Positions 38,401 through 50,827 of a stretch of 64,000 nt of DNA are shown here, piece after piece; position 1 is the first letter of the stretch, and each line of letters opens with the position of its first letter. Origin of the DNA: Paramecium pentaurelia (Eukaryota > Ciliophora > Oligohymenophorea > Peniculida > Parameciidae); the NCBI GenBank assembly GCA_905183005.1, contig CAJJDO010000153.1:17124-81123 (forward strand). Reading direction: 5' to 3'. Under the pieces are notes generated by a model, which was not told where the DNA came from, did not search any database, and worked only from the letters and a program-made list of their open reading frames with translations. The position numbers and the translations under genes were made by a program.

Positions 38401-39166
38401 ATTCATTTATTAATAGCAAATACTTTGATTAAATTAAATCGAAATGAGGAAGCATTGAGATATTTTGATTTAGCTATAGAGAAGAATCCTGAAAATCCAG
38501 AGTATTATCATAATAAAGGTAAATATATCTTATTATATATAATGAAAGCTAATACTTTAATATATTTGTAAAGATTTGAAGAGGCATTAACTTATTTTGG
38601 GTATGCAATTTAAAGAGATCATGATAATGCAAAATTTTATAATAATAAAGGTAGAATTAAATTTCATTTGATTAGCATTTGTTCTAACAAAAATGAAATT
38701 GTTTGAAGAAGCATTAGAATGTTTTGATTTAGCTATCTAAAAAAATCCTGAATCTTATCAATACTATTATAATAAAGGTAAAAATTAAACATATAACTTT
38801 GAACAGCATTAACATTACATTAAATAAATCGTTAGGAAGAAGCCTTAAACTTTTATGATTGGGCGATTTAAATAAACCCCAATTTTTCAGATCTTTATTA
38901 TTTTAAAGGTATATAAAATTCTGAAATAGCAAATGCACTAGTTGAATTGAATCGTATTGATGAAGCATAAGCATAATATGATATTGCAATATAGAAAAAT
39001 CCTGAAAATGAAGATTATTAAAAACAAAAAGGTATTTTTAATAATTTTATTAGAAAATTTAACTTTGAATAATCAAAATGAAAATACAAACCAAAATAAT
39101 ATCCAACTTCTAAATCAATTTGTTATGAATTCTAATTATTAAAGCTTAAATCCTCATAGTAGTTGA
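35410..39166 (+). CDS. TPR protein with one exon per repeat (25 TPR exons)
   Basis: After a polar glutamine- and asparagine-rich first part (exon 35558-35827, preceded by a 27-nt intron at 35531-35557), 25 consecutive exons each encode one 34-residue TPR. Examples are ANTLIELNDYKAALKYFDQA and ALEYYDYAIKKDPNNADYYN; the consensus is ANTL..LNRFEEALEYYDYAIQKNPENPDYYNNK. Exons are 35853-35954, 35982-36083, 36111-36212, 36239-36340 and so on to 38930-39031, every one exactly 102 nt. All introns (20-31 nt) sit after the first base of the same codon (AAA G|CN). The last exon, 39054-39166, is an asparagine-rich tail ending at TGA 39164-39166. TPR arrays form superhelical protein-binding scaffolds. The start at 35410 is uncertain because upstream exons are possible. 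The intron at 37481-37508 begins GC instead of GT. Confidence 0.85.
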
Positions 39167-39624
39167 TTGTTTGGAGATTTATTTAATTTTATCCATTTTA
39201 TAGAATGTATTCTTTATCAACTAAGAATTCTGAGGTTAGATCTAATTTTTTTCATTTCTCCATTATTTTTTAAATCATAATTATAATTATTTAATCAAGT
39301 TCAATTTTAAGAATAAATGCAAAAAAGTCATCAAAATCTTATTTATTTAGTTCTATTATAATTAAATTCTTTAGTGCTTCTTATTATGATTAATAATAAA
39401 TAAATCATTTATATATGTTATAAGTGATAAAAAATCAATTTATCATGATTAAATTAGTAAAGGAGATATTTTTCCAACATATCTATATAAATTCAACGAA
39501 ATTATTAACATAAGTATTAAGAATTATCAAATATTAAAAGATAGATTAAATATATTACTGATTATAATAATTTACATTATATATTATATAAAAATAAATT
39601 AAAATTAAATTAAAAGTTTATGAT
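39167..39624. other. Convergent intergenic region
   Basis: AT-rich spacer between the 3' ends of the TPR gene and the coiled-coil gene; no gene seen. Confidence 0.5.
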
Positions 39625-41614
39625 TCATTTATTATAATATTACCCTTTAGTAGGTTTTTAATCTCTTTTTTAGTGTCTTTCTATATGTCCACATTTAGTA
39701 ACAGGTTTAGAGACCTATACATTATTGATTCCTTATAGGGATGGAACAACTTTAATATTTTTATTCTATTTAGGTGATTGTGACTTTGGATTTTGAGGAA
39801 GAGTTGATTACATAATCAATTCAGCATATTTCTAAATATTGAAATTTTAATACTTTAACAATTTATAATTCAGGGTATTCTATTTACTCCTCATTTTTTC
39901 TATCTTCAGCCTCTTTTTTTAGTATGCGCATCATTAATTAATTTGCTAATTAAATTTTATCTACTTTAACTAAATCATCTAATTAACCATAAATTTCCAT
40001 TTTCTAATTGTATTAAGATTATAATAATGATAATTTTTCTTAAAGATCCTTATTCTCTTAACCTAGCTACATCAAAGTCTTATTTAGTTTTTAATTTTCA
40101 GCTTCTAAAACAGTTGGATTGGCTCTTATTTTTTAAATGGCTTCTTTTAAAAGTTATTAATTATCAGGATGATGTACAATTTATTTTGTCCATTTAAATT
40201 TAATCATTTATTTAACCCATTTATAAACATTATAGATTTTTGAATAGAAATATGTAAATGCAATGTTTAATTTAGTTTTAATAAAATTGATTATATTTTT
40301 AGTACTTTCTAATTTGTAGAATATATTTAAAACAGCTAAAACATTATCTTATTATTTTGGAAATAATAATTTAATTTAATTATCAAATAAATACTTCTAT
40401 TTTATTTCTTCAATATATTAATTTAACTTTTATATTTATGATTTTAAATCTTCAATAACAATCTATTATTTATCTGGTTATTCTTTTTATTCCTACATAG
40501 TTTTAATTTATTTTTTTAATTTATCTAATTCTTAATCTTTTTATTAGATTTTTAAATTAGCTTCATTTAATTTATTTCTAAAATCTGAACCCTATTATGC
40601 TTTTTCTGCTTATAATTTTGTAATTTCTTCTTTAGTTTTATCTGGTATAACTTAATCTTTCTATTATCTTTATTGACATCCTACTTATATCTTCTAAACT
40701 CTTGATAATTATTATTTCAATGATTCAATATCTTTTTAATGTTACTATTTTAAGACAATCATATCTTATTTCAATTATTCATTTTCATTAATTATATCAT
40801 CTGTTTTGCTAGCTTTAGTTGAACAACTAGTTCTTGATTAATTGTTATCTCCTTTCTAAATAGTAACTTTAAGTGTTTTAATTAATTCTTAATCTTAATT
40901 ATATCGTAATTTATATTCATTTAATAGGTTTTTGAGATTCAATATTTCTTCCTTCAATTTACTTACTTATTCATTATCATTTTATTTTTTCTTATTTAAA
41001 TTTGGTGTATTTGTAGTAATATTTTATTAAACAACATTAATTGGATTTACTTCAATATCACATTATTAAAATAATGATTAGACTTTCTACTACAATTTAG
41101 AAGGAATACTTTATTTTTATATTTTTTTCATCAATTCCTCTTTTTTTTATTCTTAAATTAATTCTTAAGTTTTTTATTATACAATCCTTTAAAATTGTTC
41201 TTCTACCTATTATCTCTCCTTTTCTTTAGATTTAATGTAATTATTGAAACCAGTTAATTTAATTTTTTTACTTTGACTTATTTAACTATCATCATCTAAC
41301 ATTAATACAGGTATTTCATAATCCAAATTAAACATTTCATTCTCTTTAACTTATGAAGCAACACTCTCTTCAGCTGCTTCTTATATTTCAAATAATTCCT
41401 CATCATCTACATATACTTTATTAATATCTTCCCATCTAATTTATTCTTTTGATTTTGTATTTGGTTCAGACTTATCATATTTTAATCCTTGAAACTAATT
41501 ATAATTAAAATTATCAAGTCCTTATAGTTCATTTTTTTCATCTTCTTCTTCTTCCTCTAATTCAATTAATTGTTCATTCAAACTTTCCAATAGACTTTTC
41601 GGTTTTGATTTCAT
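39625..41614 (-). CDS. Coiled-coil protein, 655 residues
   Basis: ATG 41614, one 22-nt intron at 39832-39853 and TGA 39627-39625. The N terminus is acidic (a run of Glu and Asp around residues 20-30). From about residue 150 to 430 the sequence is rich in Lys, Glu and Gln with leucines spaced like coiled coils (EILNLKNLLNEYKLRY, ELDKLKKQIKTMQEQ). A short region (residues about 470-520) is more aromatic (FTYFYSKIYNVYKWVK). The C terminus is basic. No catalytic motif. It could be a cytoskeletal or basal-body protein, but that is a guess from composition alone. Confidence 0.75.
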
Positions 41615-41866
41615 TAATTATATTAATACTAAAATTATTTATTTTAATAAAAATACTTTAAATTATTTGAGTAATTTAAATAAGTCTATACATTAATCTG
41701 TTTGATAAGTAATAATAAAAGATGATAATTAATTATATTAAAATCTCATAATGAATATTTGTAATTTTAACTACTTTAAATTATGATTAATTACAGTTAT
41801 TTATAAACAATTAAGATAAATATATATATATATTAAATAAATCTAATTGTCAAAACATATATTTTA

Positions 41867-43916
41867 TCAATTAGGAAGTTGTTCATTATTATTATTTTTC
41901 TAATTTTTAATCTTATTTTCAAAATGAATCATAATATCTGAAAAATCCTTAAATTTTATAGATTATTATAGATACCTTAAAAAGGGTCTTAAATGTTTCA
42001 AATGCAGTATCTTTTCTTTTTTATTAAGCCTTTTCATAAATCTCATTATGCTTTTTACAAATATTCATCGTTCTTAAATATATATAACCCAAACCTTATA
42101 GAACAATCGAATAGATTTAGAAATATAAAGATGCCACATAATATCCTATTATAGCAGCTATCAAAGAAGTGAGATTTGTTTCATACATATCTTTTGAAAA
42201 GTATTTAAAACTCAAAAGAAATTTACATATAATAGCACAAAGTAATGCAATAAATATTTTGATGATCAATAAAAATGAATCAACAATATTTCCTATGATT
42301 TATTTGAATTAAAGTACTTAATTATTCGAAAATTTCAGCAGTATTTGAATCTTCCTATCTTAATTCCAAGTAGTCATCAATAAATTTAAAACATACATTA
42401 ACTGTTATATTAACCTTTCTATTAATTGCTTATTCAACATAAACAACATCTTCAATTTGTCTAGTTTTTTTGTATATCTATATAAAGGGTAGACAGCAAT
42501 ATTTAGTAAGAAAATTTCTTAAATTCTCACTTTTTCTCCTGACAGCCCAATCTTTTATAGCATCACATACAAATTTAATTGGTGATATCAATAATAGTAA
42601 TGAAGCAAATGCTATTTTGCCTATATTATAGAAGGCTTCTTGCATAAAGTATCTAGTCAAAATAAGTGAAGATTGATTGTGATTGTATTGAAAATCTTAT
42701 TGTTATTTATGAACATGACCAACTTGAATCCATTATACTAAGGATGATGATATGATATAGTTATTTATTCCAAAAATGACTTAAACTCCCCAAAAGAAGA
42801 AAAATATTATCAAGAATTGGAAATAATAGAGAATGCCTCCTTAGATTTTTTCAAAGGGTCCAATTTATTAGAATTCAATTACGAAGCAAGCTCTTATTGA
42901 TCTATTTGAAATATATATAAAATGTATACAGAATTGTATAAATAGTTAAGAATAGAAAGAAATTAAGGACTAAAATGATTGGATAAGATAATTCTTATAG
43001 GTATTCATGATCAGCAGTATATTTTTCAACTTATTCAAATAATTGTGATAGATCTTTGATTCGATCATAATTGTTGTATAAGAAATAAGCTCCATAAAAT
43101 GTTAGAATTACAAAAATTAGAGATAAGATGACCAATTTAATAGGATTTGGTACATTACTCATTTTCAAAATGTATTCTTCATCAACCTAAAAGGAGGATA
43201 TGGATTTCGTTTCTAATGAATTGGCGATAGCATCCCTGGCTTAAGAAACAAAAATAACTCCAAGAGTTCCCACAAAAATAAATAATCCAAATGTTAAACC
43301 CCAAACACTATATTAGGTATTGGCCTTCAATTAAGTCAATAATTATTTAGATGCAAAGGTAGCAATTAATATAAATATAAGAAGTATCCATCTATTCTAG
43401 TAGACATCATTTGTATTAGTTAATCTAGAGGGAGGAGTGGATATTTCTTTAATTGTCTCATAATAAACTAAATTTCTAGGCATACAAATATTTCCCTTAT
43501 ATAGAAAGGTATCATAAATTAAAAATTAAGTTTCTGGATTATCAATAGAAAATTTGGCTTAACATTATTTAACAATAGAATTAGGCATGCATTCTAATTA
43601 TATGGGCACTATATAATTTGATTGTTATATGTACTGCTATTCTTATGATCTGGTTTTGGACATGATTTTACACAGACTGTTTAATGTAAAGTATTAGAAG
43701 TTGGATTAGTGAAATAAATGTAAGGATAATCTCTGGATCCAAAATCAGCACCACATGCAATTCCTATTTATTATTATTCAAATTACCATCTGGATCAAAT
43801 CCTCTTGTTAACTTTTCAGGTTAACCAAAGAGAATAGCTGTAAATGTTAAAGAAATGAATATCACAATGCATGTTTAGAATGCGATCTTGACTATCATTA
43901 TTGGATCAATGAGCAT
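41867..43916 (-). CDS. Choline transporter-like (SLC44/CTL) membrane protein
   Basis: 639 residues after removing five introns: 43763-43785, 43609-43634, 42902-42929, 42293-42317 and 41948-41975. The ATG at 43916 directly follows an in-frame TGA. An N-terminal membrane segment (CIVIFISLTFTAILFG) leads to a Cys-containing loop (VCVKSCPKPD). About eight further hydrophobic segments follow, including WILLIFILIATFASK, VWGLTFGLFIFVGTLGVIF and LYYFQFLIIFFFFWGVQVIF. A late motif, SPIKFVCDAIKDW, sits where CTL proteins have their conserved C-terminal loop. The family moves choline or related amines across membranes; the substrate here is not shown by sequence. The last intron ends in AAG; without it the protein would stop at 41919 after a poorer tail. 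Confidence 0.75.
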
Positions 43917-43959
43917 TCAGTTATTAATTATTATATAAAAAAATATAGATAGTAATAAT

Positions 43960-44641
43960 TCAATTCACAGTGTAAATAAAGTATTCAATAGTTTCAATTA
44001 TTTAAGATGAAGCCTTAGTTCTCTATCTAAGATTCTATTGTATTAAATGCAAAGTATTCATTTCAATATCTTCTCTTTAAGTGATTGGCTTCTATGTTAA
44101 TTTTAGCTAAGGAGAGAATTATATTTCTTTTTAGTAGTGAACCTACATGTAAAAATAAGTGACCTTTTTACTTGAACAAGGAATGACTGGAAAATTAATG
44201 ATTTGGAATTATATTGGTATTGAATTGTTTTCAGTATTTTATACAATTTTAATATGTTTATTAAAGTAAGGAATATCTTGAGAAAGTGGAAGATTGGCCA
44301 ATATACCTAATATACTTCTTGATTATAAAAGAACTAGTCGTTATGTTTTCTTAAATTTTTTATAATGACTTATCTAAAATTATCTTTTTAGTGTTGTTCT
44401 ATTACTCTTTTGTTATGATTACTTCTAAGACCCAAACTTCAACTAGAATCTTAGTATTCCATTTCTATATGTAGAAATTAATTGACAATCTTAAATCTGA
44501 ATTGTTATTCATCCATATTCCCTTTATTTACCATAAATTTAAAATATTAGAATGTCTCAAAGTTGATGGTGTTTATTCTATTCTCTGATTTAATATAAGT
44601 TTAGCAAACTCATGTAACAACACTTAATGTAGTTTTAACAT
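43960..44641 (-). CDS. Atg13-like HORMA-type protein
   Basis: 219 residues with one 22-nt intron at 44384-44405. Start ATG 44641, stop TGA 43962-43960. The order of features fits the N-terminal half of Atg13: an initial helix (VLLHEFAKLILNQR), a strand block (LSINFYIQKWNTKILVEVW, like the LLERW region), then ISHYKKFKKTQRLVLLQSRS and ILGILANLPLSQD, matching the YKK...LLRSL...LR.LP signature of Atg13. Late beta-rich segments follow (IQFQIINFPVIP). It would act in the Atg1 kinase complex that starts autophagy. Only the HORMA-like domain is present; the usual disordered tail is missing. Without the intron the two conserved halves lie in different frames. Confidence 0.6.
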
Positions 44642-44660
44642 TTAATAAATAAAAAAAAAC

Positions 44661-45740
44661 TCAAAAATTTAAAATTATTTTTATCAATTCTCTTTCTGCT
44701 TAATCAATCAATTATTTATTTCTCATTTCTCTAATAAAATTTGATTATCCTCTTAAAAAATCTTTAATATGTTATTTATAATTTCTCTCCTTATTATGAT
44801 TCTATGTAAAATACAATATTCTCTATTCATCTTCATTATCATTCAAACGATTAACAAACTTCTGAAATGAATAATTAACTGAATAATAATATAGAGTAGC
44901 TACATTAACACTCTTTAATAAATCTACTGCATATTAACAAATAGCTCTAAGTATACAACAATATTCTTATTTTAATTATTATTCTTCTTATTTATTTTGA
45001 TTTTTATCATCTTATTTAATAAAATCCTCTAAATCTTCATCTATACATTCACTTATTTTATGCATTAGTGGTGTATATTTGATTTTCCAATAATCTGGAT
45101 TCATATGTTATATTTAATTTTATAAATAATCTGGATCCTCTAGTAATTTATGATAATTTATATCTCCTATAAAAATGTAAAGTAAATCAAAGGTTTTATT
45201 TTCTGTAATATTCTTTTATAAATGATCATCTGCAGTATTCTCATAAAAATCAGACATCTTTGATTTTACTTTCACATTACCATTGATATGCTTTAATTAT
45301 ATAGAGGATTATCTTTAAAAATCATTAGGTTAAATTAAACGAGTTTTAGTAGTGGTAACTAGTTTTAATGCTTCTTAGTAATTAGTTTATTTTTTAATCA
45401 CATTGTGTAAATATTTATTAATATTCATCTATCCTTTCTATGATAATGAGTCAAGGAAATCATTAAAAATATGTAAGGATTCTTCTTCAACTTATTATTT
45501 AGTAAATGGATGAAATGCAGGAATTTTAGTGATAAATTTTTCAATAAGAGTATGTTTCACAATTTCCAATATTCTCAATATAGGGAGTATAGTTAATATG
45601 TAAATATTGTAATATAAGATTTCTTCTTATTTATTACATACAAAATGTTATTCTTCAGGATGGATATTATCTAATATTTTTTATATTTATCTTCTTTCCT
45701 TTTTTAACTTGATTAGACTTAAAATAATGTTAATTTTCAT
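44661..45740 (-). CDS. Hypothetical protein, 359 residues
   Basis: One exon, ATG 45740 to TGA 44663-44661, only 19 bp upstream of the Atg13-like start. The protein is soluble and mainly helical with many Lys, Glu and Gln (ILDNIHPEEQHFVCNKQEE; DFLDSLSQKGQMNINKYL; DEDLEDFIKQDDKNQNK). No signal peptide, membrane segment or catalytic motif. I do not recognise a family. Confidence 0.75.
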
Positions 45741-45791
45741 TATTATATTAATGATTAATTTGGTATATATATATATAGATATTTAATAAGT

Positions 45792-47475
45792 TCATTTCTT
45801 TTTCTGAAACAAAGAGTTATATTGTGTATTAATCGTGGATTTATTGAAAACATTAGTTTTAGAAATCGAACCTTGTGATCCTTTTCTTGAGAATTATTAT
45901 TGAGACAGAGTAGCTTACATGGCAGCAGTCAAAGTACTCTATAATTTTTTATCCAAAGAAGATTTTCTACTACCTTTATTAATAGGACTGTTAGAATCCA
46001 CCATAGGAAACATCTATTATTATTTCTTATAAGTAGGACTTTGATGTGTCGAGACCTAAAACTAAATATCCTCTTATGAAGTAGTTTTTCTCTACAAATA
46101 TTAACCTTAAGAGTAGGATTATGATTTCTAATGAAGAGCACGACCAGGATGTTAAAATTCATTATCAATATTAGATGTTTCTGGATCTTTCTTTATTATA
46201 GAGGATTCCTTTTTAGTAGGAGATGTAGATTTATCAACACTCAAATTAACACTCCCATTATTTGGATTTCTTATGATTAATGATTTATGTTCAATCCTCT
46301 TCTTTTAAACTATACGATTATATAAAGCATTCTAATATTCCTTTATTGAATATTTATGATTATCATTCATCAATGTTTCAAGAGGAGAATCTATATTGTT
46401 TACAATATATTAATTAATACCTCTCTTAGATTCCTCTTCTGTATTCTTAAATTCCTTAATATAACGATGTTCTAATGCTTATTCTACAGTCATTCTTTTC
46501 GTGGGATTGTAAACCAATGTTTTTCTTTGAGATTCATAAATATTTTAAAATTTACCTTAGAAAATCAATGGCATCTTCTGGAGCAGCAGAAAAATATTAT
46601 GCAAAACTCTTCTTCTTTTGTGTATTGATACTCTATAAAACCTATTCTGCTAATGGAGCTTATATTGCTTCTAAATCCTCAGGTTTTGGTCGACCACAAA
46701 GTTCTATAATTCTTTCAATCTAATTCAAAGTAGATGTTCCAGGGAATATTGCTTTACCAACTATCATCTCTCCTACTATACATCCTAAACTCCACATATC
46801 AACTGCTTTTGAATAATACTAAGATCCCAATAATATTTCAGGTGCTCTATACCATCTAGTTGCTACATATTCAGTTAATATTGGATTTGTGTTGTCATCT
46901 GGTTTTGCTACACTTCTTGCCAATCCAAAATCTGCTACTTTCACTTTACATTCTGAATTGATTAGTAAATTAGAAGGCTTCAAATCTCGATGTATCACTT
47001 CTCCAGTATGAAGATATTTTAAACCCTTCAACACTTGATAAACGATGTATTTTTTATGAATAGGTTCAAGAATATTTGCACGTATCACCTACTTCTCAAT
47101 CATACATACATACCTTATGTAAATCTGTCTCCATGTAATCAAATACCATATACAAATCTTTATTGTTCTCTGCCTTTATGACTGATGTTAATTTAATTAT
47201 ATTTTCATGATTGTTGAGTTACTCCAAAAATATCACTTCCCTAAATGTTCTCTATGAATCAGTAGCATTGTGGAAAGCATCAAAAATCTAAATCAAATAA
47301 ACTACATTACTTTCTTTAGTGCCACAATCTATTTTGTTTTACGATCAACTGCCTTCCACACTACTCCATATGCTCCTTTCCCCTTAAATTCAAGCAATTC
47401 AAACTTTTTCAGTATATGATCCTCCACCTGACATTATTCATCCTCCTTCGCTGACTATTTGGCTTATGGTTACAT
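45792..47475 (-). CDS. ERK7/MAPK15-like protein kinase
   Basis: 534 residues; introns 47288-47310, 47089-47113 and 46525-46555. Kinase landmarks: GKGAYGVVWKAV (residues 32-43), VALKK, IRANILEPIHKKYI, HRDLKPSN (146-153), DFGLAR (166-171), TEY activation site (185-187), ATRWYRAPEILLG and MWSLGCIVGEM. The blocks FHNATDSQRTFREVIFLEQL and FPGTSTLNQIERIIELCGRP are typical of the ERK7/ERK8 (MAPK15) branch rather than ERK1/2. A long basic, Ser-rich tail follows the kinase domain, as in that branch. ERK7 kinases autoactivate and in several eukaryotes act at cilia and basal bodies; that role here is inferred. The start gives a short extension before the catalytic domain. The third intron ends in AAG. 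Confidence 0.9.
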
Positions 47476-48047
47476 ATAAAATTATATAATATATATTATT
47501 ATTTCTAACATACAAAATTGCATTATAAAATAAATCATCAATTATTATTAATCTCAAATACTACAATATAAAGTTAACATAAATCAATTGTATTATTCAT
47601 TAACAATTATTACTGAATCCTTAAATATTACAATCCCTTTACTTTATTATTACTATTTCATAAATACTAATATCATCTCAACTTTTATTTATATAATATA
47701 AAAGAAGATTATTCATCAATTAGATAATATTCCTTTATTTTTAATTCCTTCATTAAATATCTATAATCTGTAAGCAAATGTTATTATATTTTATTAATCC
47801 ATATTATATCAATAAATATGACTACCAATCTTAAACTAAGTTTACAATATTTTTACATATCTAACTCAATTTTTTTATTCATATAATTATTGTTCCAAAT
47901 ATAGTAATAATATCTATATATCTATTCTAATTACTTTTTAAATATTTTAACATTATATTATATCTACAGTATCACACAAACTTAATCTATGCCTTATTTA
48001 TTTTAAAATTTAGTTGACTATCAATACTATTAATATTTTAATATAAT
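47476..48047. other. Divergent intergenic region
   Basis: AT-rich spacer between two divergent start codons (ERK7-like and CWF19-like), so it should hold both promoters. No distinct motif found. Confidence 0.5.
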
Positions 48048-49027
48048 ATGCTTAAAGGTGTAAAAGTAAGAAAGGTTTATGAAGATGAAATTGAAGAACC
48101 TGTTAGATAGAGTAATTATTTATTGTTGATTAATAGAGAAAGTTAGAATAATGGATGATCAATTACACAAGTAAAGGATTAAGGAAAAGGGATTATAATT
48201 TGATGATTTAGAGGATGATGATCAAAAACCAGATAATTAGAAAACAAAATAAGAAAAGAATAAGGAGAATTAAAAGAAGGGTGAAATGTTGTTTTAGTAA
48301 AGATAATTATAGAAAGCAATTTCTGAATGTGAATTTTGTTTGAGCAATGAATAATTAAGTCAATATTACATTCTAAGTTAAAGTACTAATGCAATGCTTG
48401 TATTGCCAAAATCAAGTAAAATTATATGAGTTATTTTAAGGGTTTTATAATGCTTACACTCATTTGTTAATAGTGCCAATGGAACATGTTTAATGTATTA
48501 GAGATGTAGAAGATGAGACATATGAAGAAATTAGAAACTTTTAGAAATGCTTGGTAGGTGCTTTTGATAAGGTGAATATGGAATGTATCTTTTATGAGAA
48601 TGCTTTTAAGTTTAAATATGTTCCTCATGCAATTATTGAATGTGTTGCTATACCATATAAGATTAGTAAGGAAGCTAATTTAAATTTATATTTCAAATAG
48701 GGAATGGATGAATTGGATGGATTTTGGTCAACTCATAAAAAGATTATTGAAATACAAAAGAATAAGGGAGGAATAAGAAAATAGATTCCTAAAGGATTTG
48801 CATATTTTTATGTAGATTTCAGTTTAAAATTGGGATATGCTCATGTAATAGAGAATGAGAATAATTTTTCATCTAATTTTGCAAGAGAGATATTGGCATC
48901 AATTTTGAGTGTTGAAAAATCAAATGTGTTGAGTCCCAAACCTAGAACTGAAATAGAAGCCAAATAAGAGAATGATGCATTTTAATTAATATGGAAATAA
49001 TATGATTGGACAGTATTAAGATAATGA
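48048..49027 (+). CDS. CWF19/CwfJ-like protein
   Basis: 309 residues; introns 48112-48136 and 48416-48440. The N-terminal 90 residues are charged. The CwfJ N domain follows: CEFCLSNEQLSQYYILS, AMLVLPKSR, then YNAYTHLLIVPMEHVQC (the HIT-like GH...P..H pattern with Thr for Gly), and ENAFKFKYVPHAIIECV. The CwfJ C domain ends the protein: IPKGFAYFYVDFSLKLGYAH, VIENENNFSSNFAREILAS and WKQYDWTVLRQ. CWF19 proteins take part in spliceosome disassembly and lariat debranching (Drn1-like). Relevant here because this genome relies on very short introns. Its length is short compared with animal homologues because the N terminus is reduced. Confidence 0.85.
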
Positions 49028-49122
49028 ATATTTATTTGGAATATTTTAATAATTTATTTTTATTTTTTATGTTAGATTATACAAAAATAGTAAGAAATTC
49101 AATAATAAAAAAAATTGATTGA

Positions 49123-49623
49123 ATGAATTAAGAGATTATACATTTAGAGGAATTGAAACATGTTGAAATTTAATTGATGTAATAGGTATATGAATAGAAA
49201 GTAATGATAATTGAGTAATGAATTTAGATCAATTATTTAAATACAAAGTTATAATTATTGACAAAGGAAATGAATAAGAAAGATTAAGAGATTATGAGAA
49301 TTGGTTAATAAAATTAAGATGTAAATAAGATAAAGATAGAGTAGAGTTAGATGGATTTAGAAGCTGAGAAACAATATTAGAAGGAGTATTTGAATACTTT
49401 ATATTTGGAGAAGGATTTGGAAGTGGACAAATTAAAGAATTAATATAGTAAAGATGTTTAGAATTGTCAGATTTTATTGGGTAATAGGGATAAGATAATA
49501 GAGGAGTTAAGTAGTGAATTACAATAACATAGATAGAAATCTTTAAAGTATATGGACAATTAGAAAATTTAATGTTTATCATAAATTCTTGATTTGTCTA
49601 GTGAATTATAATTATTATTATGA
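49123..49623 (+). CDS. Small coiled-coil protein, 157 residues
   Basis: ATG 49123, a 27-nt intron at 49201-49227 and TGA 49621-49623. Almost the whole chain reads as heptads (NYLNTKLQLLTKEMNKKDQE, KDLEVDKLKNQYSKDVQN, IIEELSSELQQHRQ). No other motif. An antisense frame at 49292-49582 is only its shadow. Function unknown. Confidence 0.7.
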
Positions 49624-49702
49624 TTATGACTCTATAAAAAATTAAATTTTATATAAATCTATTTTGAATTCTAGTAAATATGTAAGTATTAAATAATACA
49701 AA

Positions 49703-50138
49703 ATGAATCAAAGAGAATAATAGTAATTCAATAATAATTAGGTGAGAGTATAAGAAATAAAAAAAAAGATTCAAAAGCCTTAATTCCAATAACTTTACTC
49801 CTCTACATATTTGAGAGAAGGTATTATTTCATAGAATCTCAATTTTATGAACTTAAAATTTATGCCATTTCATTAATGGTTTACCAAAAATTAAAAAGTA
49901 ATTAAACCAAAAAATTGGTTTGATGACATACCTATTTTGGTAGGAGTGGATGAAATTAAAGAGTCAGAGTAAATATATTATAAGCAAAAGTAGAATATGC
50001 TCTATATGTTTATAAGAGATTAATGAAGGAAAATTAATTAAAATCCTAAAATGCAATCATTATTTCCATGATGATTGTATAAAGGAATGGGTTTTAAGAA
50101 AAGCAGAGTGTCCTACTTGTAGAGACAATATTCATTGA
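49703..50138 (+). CDS. RING-H2 finger protein
   Basis: 136 residues; a 25-nt intron at 49969-49993 joins the polar N-terminal part to a C-terminal RING-H2 finger: CSICLQEI, then ILKCNHYFHDDCIKEW and CPTCRDNIH. All eight zinc ligands are present (C3H2C3). Such proteins act as E3 ubiquitin ligases; the substrate is unknown. No membrane segment. The intron may end at AAAAG (22 nt) or TAG (25 nt); both keep frame, and I prefer TAG. Confidence 0.85.
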
Positions 50139-50160
50139 TAATAATTTAGTATATGGAATA

Positions 50161-50779
50161 TCAACAACAACCTTTCTTTTTTGTATTTTTAGTTTTATCT
50201 GTAGTCAACATTTCAGTGTCTTTATTTGCAGAATTTATAATTTTTCTAATATTTCTAGCAAGTGAAACAAAAACTTCACTTAAATTAATTCCCATTTTGG
50301 CTGAAGTTTCAAAGAAATTGAGATTATGTTTATTGGCCAAAGTTTATCCTTAATCTTTTGTAATCTATCTCAATTCATCAAGATCAGATTTATTTCCTAC
50401 TAATACAATTGATACTGTATTAGTATCAATATTATCTTTGATTGACTTGGATTAAGTTAAGTTTTACTTCTAACCAATCTTCTACATGTTCAAAACTGCT
50501 TTTTGATGTTATATCATACACCAATACAAATCCTTATGCTCCTTTAAATGTATTTTTTGTAATAGATTTGAAACGTTCTTAACCACATGTATCCCATATC
50601 ATCATTTTAATAGTTTCTCTTTCATTCATTTAAATCATCTTTACTCTAGAATCAGCACCAATTGTGGGAAGAGAATTCATTTTAAAATTAGTATCACAAT
50701 ATTATGTCATAATATTTGTCTTTCCTACTGTTGTATCTCCAATTATTACTACTTTAACTAACATATCTATTTTTTCCAT
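50161..50779 (-). CDS. Rab-like small GTPase
   Basis: 198 residues; one 22-nt intron at 50446-50467. G1 GDTTVGKT (14-21), G3 WDTCGQE (62-68), G4 NKSD (122-125), G5 ETSAK (150-154) and a C-terminal KKGCC for double geranylgeranylation. The layout is Rab-type, acting in vesicle traffic. G3 has Cys where nearly all Rabs have Ala (DTAGQ), a small change next to the catalytic Gln that could alter GTP hydrolysis. The switch I Thr (PTIG) is present. The gene is convergent with the RING-H2 gene, with 22 bp between stops. Confidence 0.92.
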
Positions 50780-50827
50780 TATATAAAAATATAATTATAT
50801 AATTATCTAATTTTTATTTATCTTGTC

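Noticed and set aside
38957..39142. A + frame of about 61 codons using the standard code
   Set aside because: It crosses a 22-nt intron of the TPR gene in the wrong frame; the last TPR exon and tail explain this stretch.
42871..42929. A 43-nt intron in the SLC44-like gene
   Set aside because: Too long for this genome; a 28-nt intron at 42902-42929 with GTA and TAG ends restores the frame.
43960..44641. Reading the Atg13-like gene without its intron, or in the frame giving FKIVNQFLHIEMEYQD
   Set aside because: Those readings hit TGA or separate the two conserved blocks; the 22-nt intron at 44384-44405 gives one frame of exactly 220 codons with the blocks in order.
49292..49582. Minus-strand frame of 96 codons
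   Set aside because: Antisense of a coiled-coil gene whose spliced + frame is complete with start and stop.
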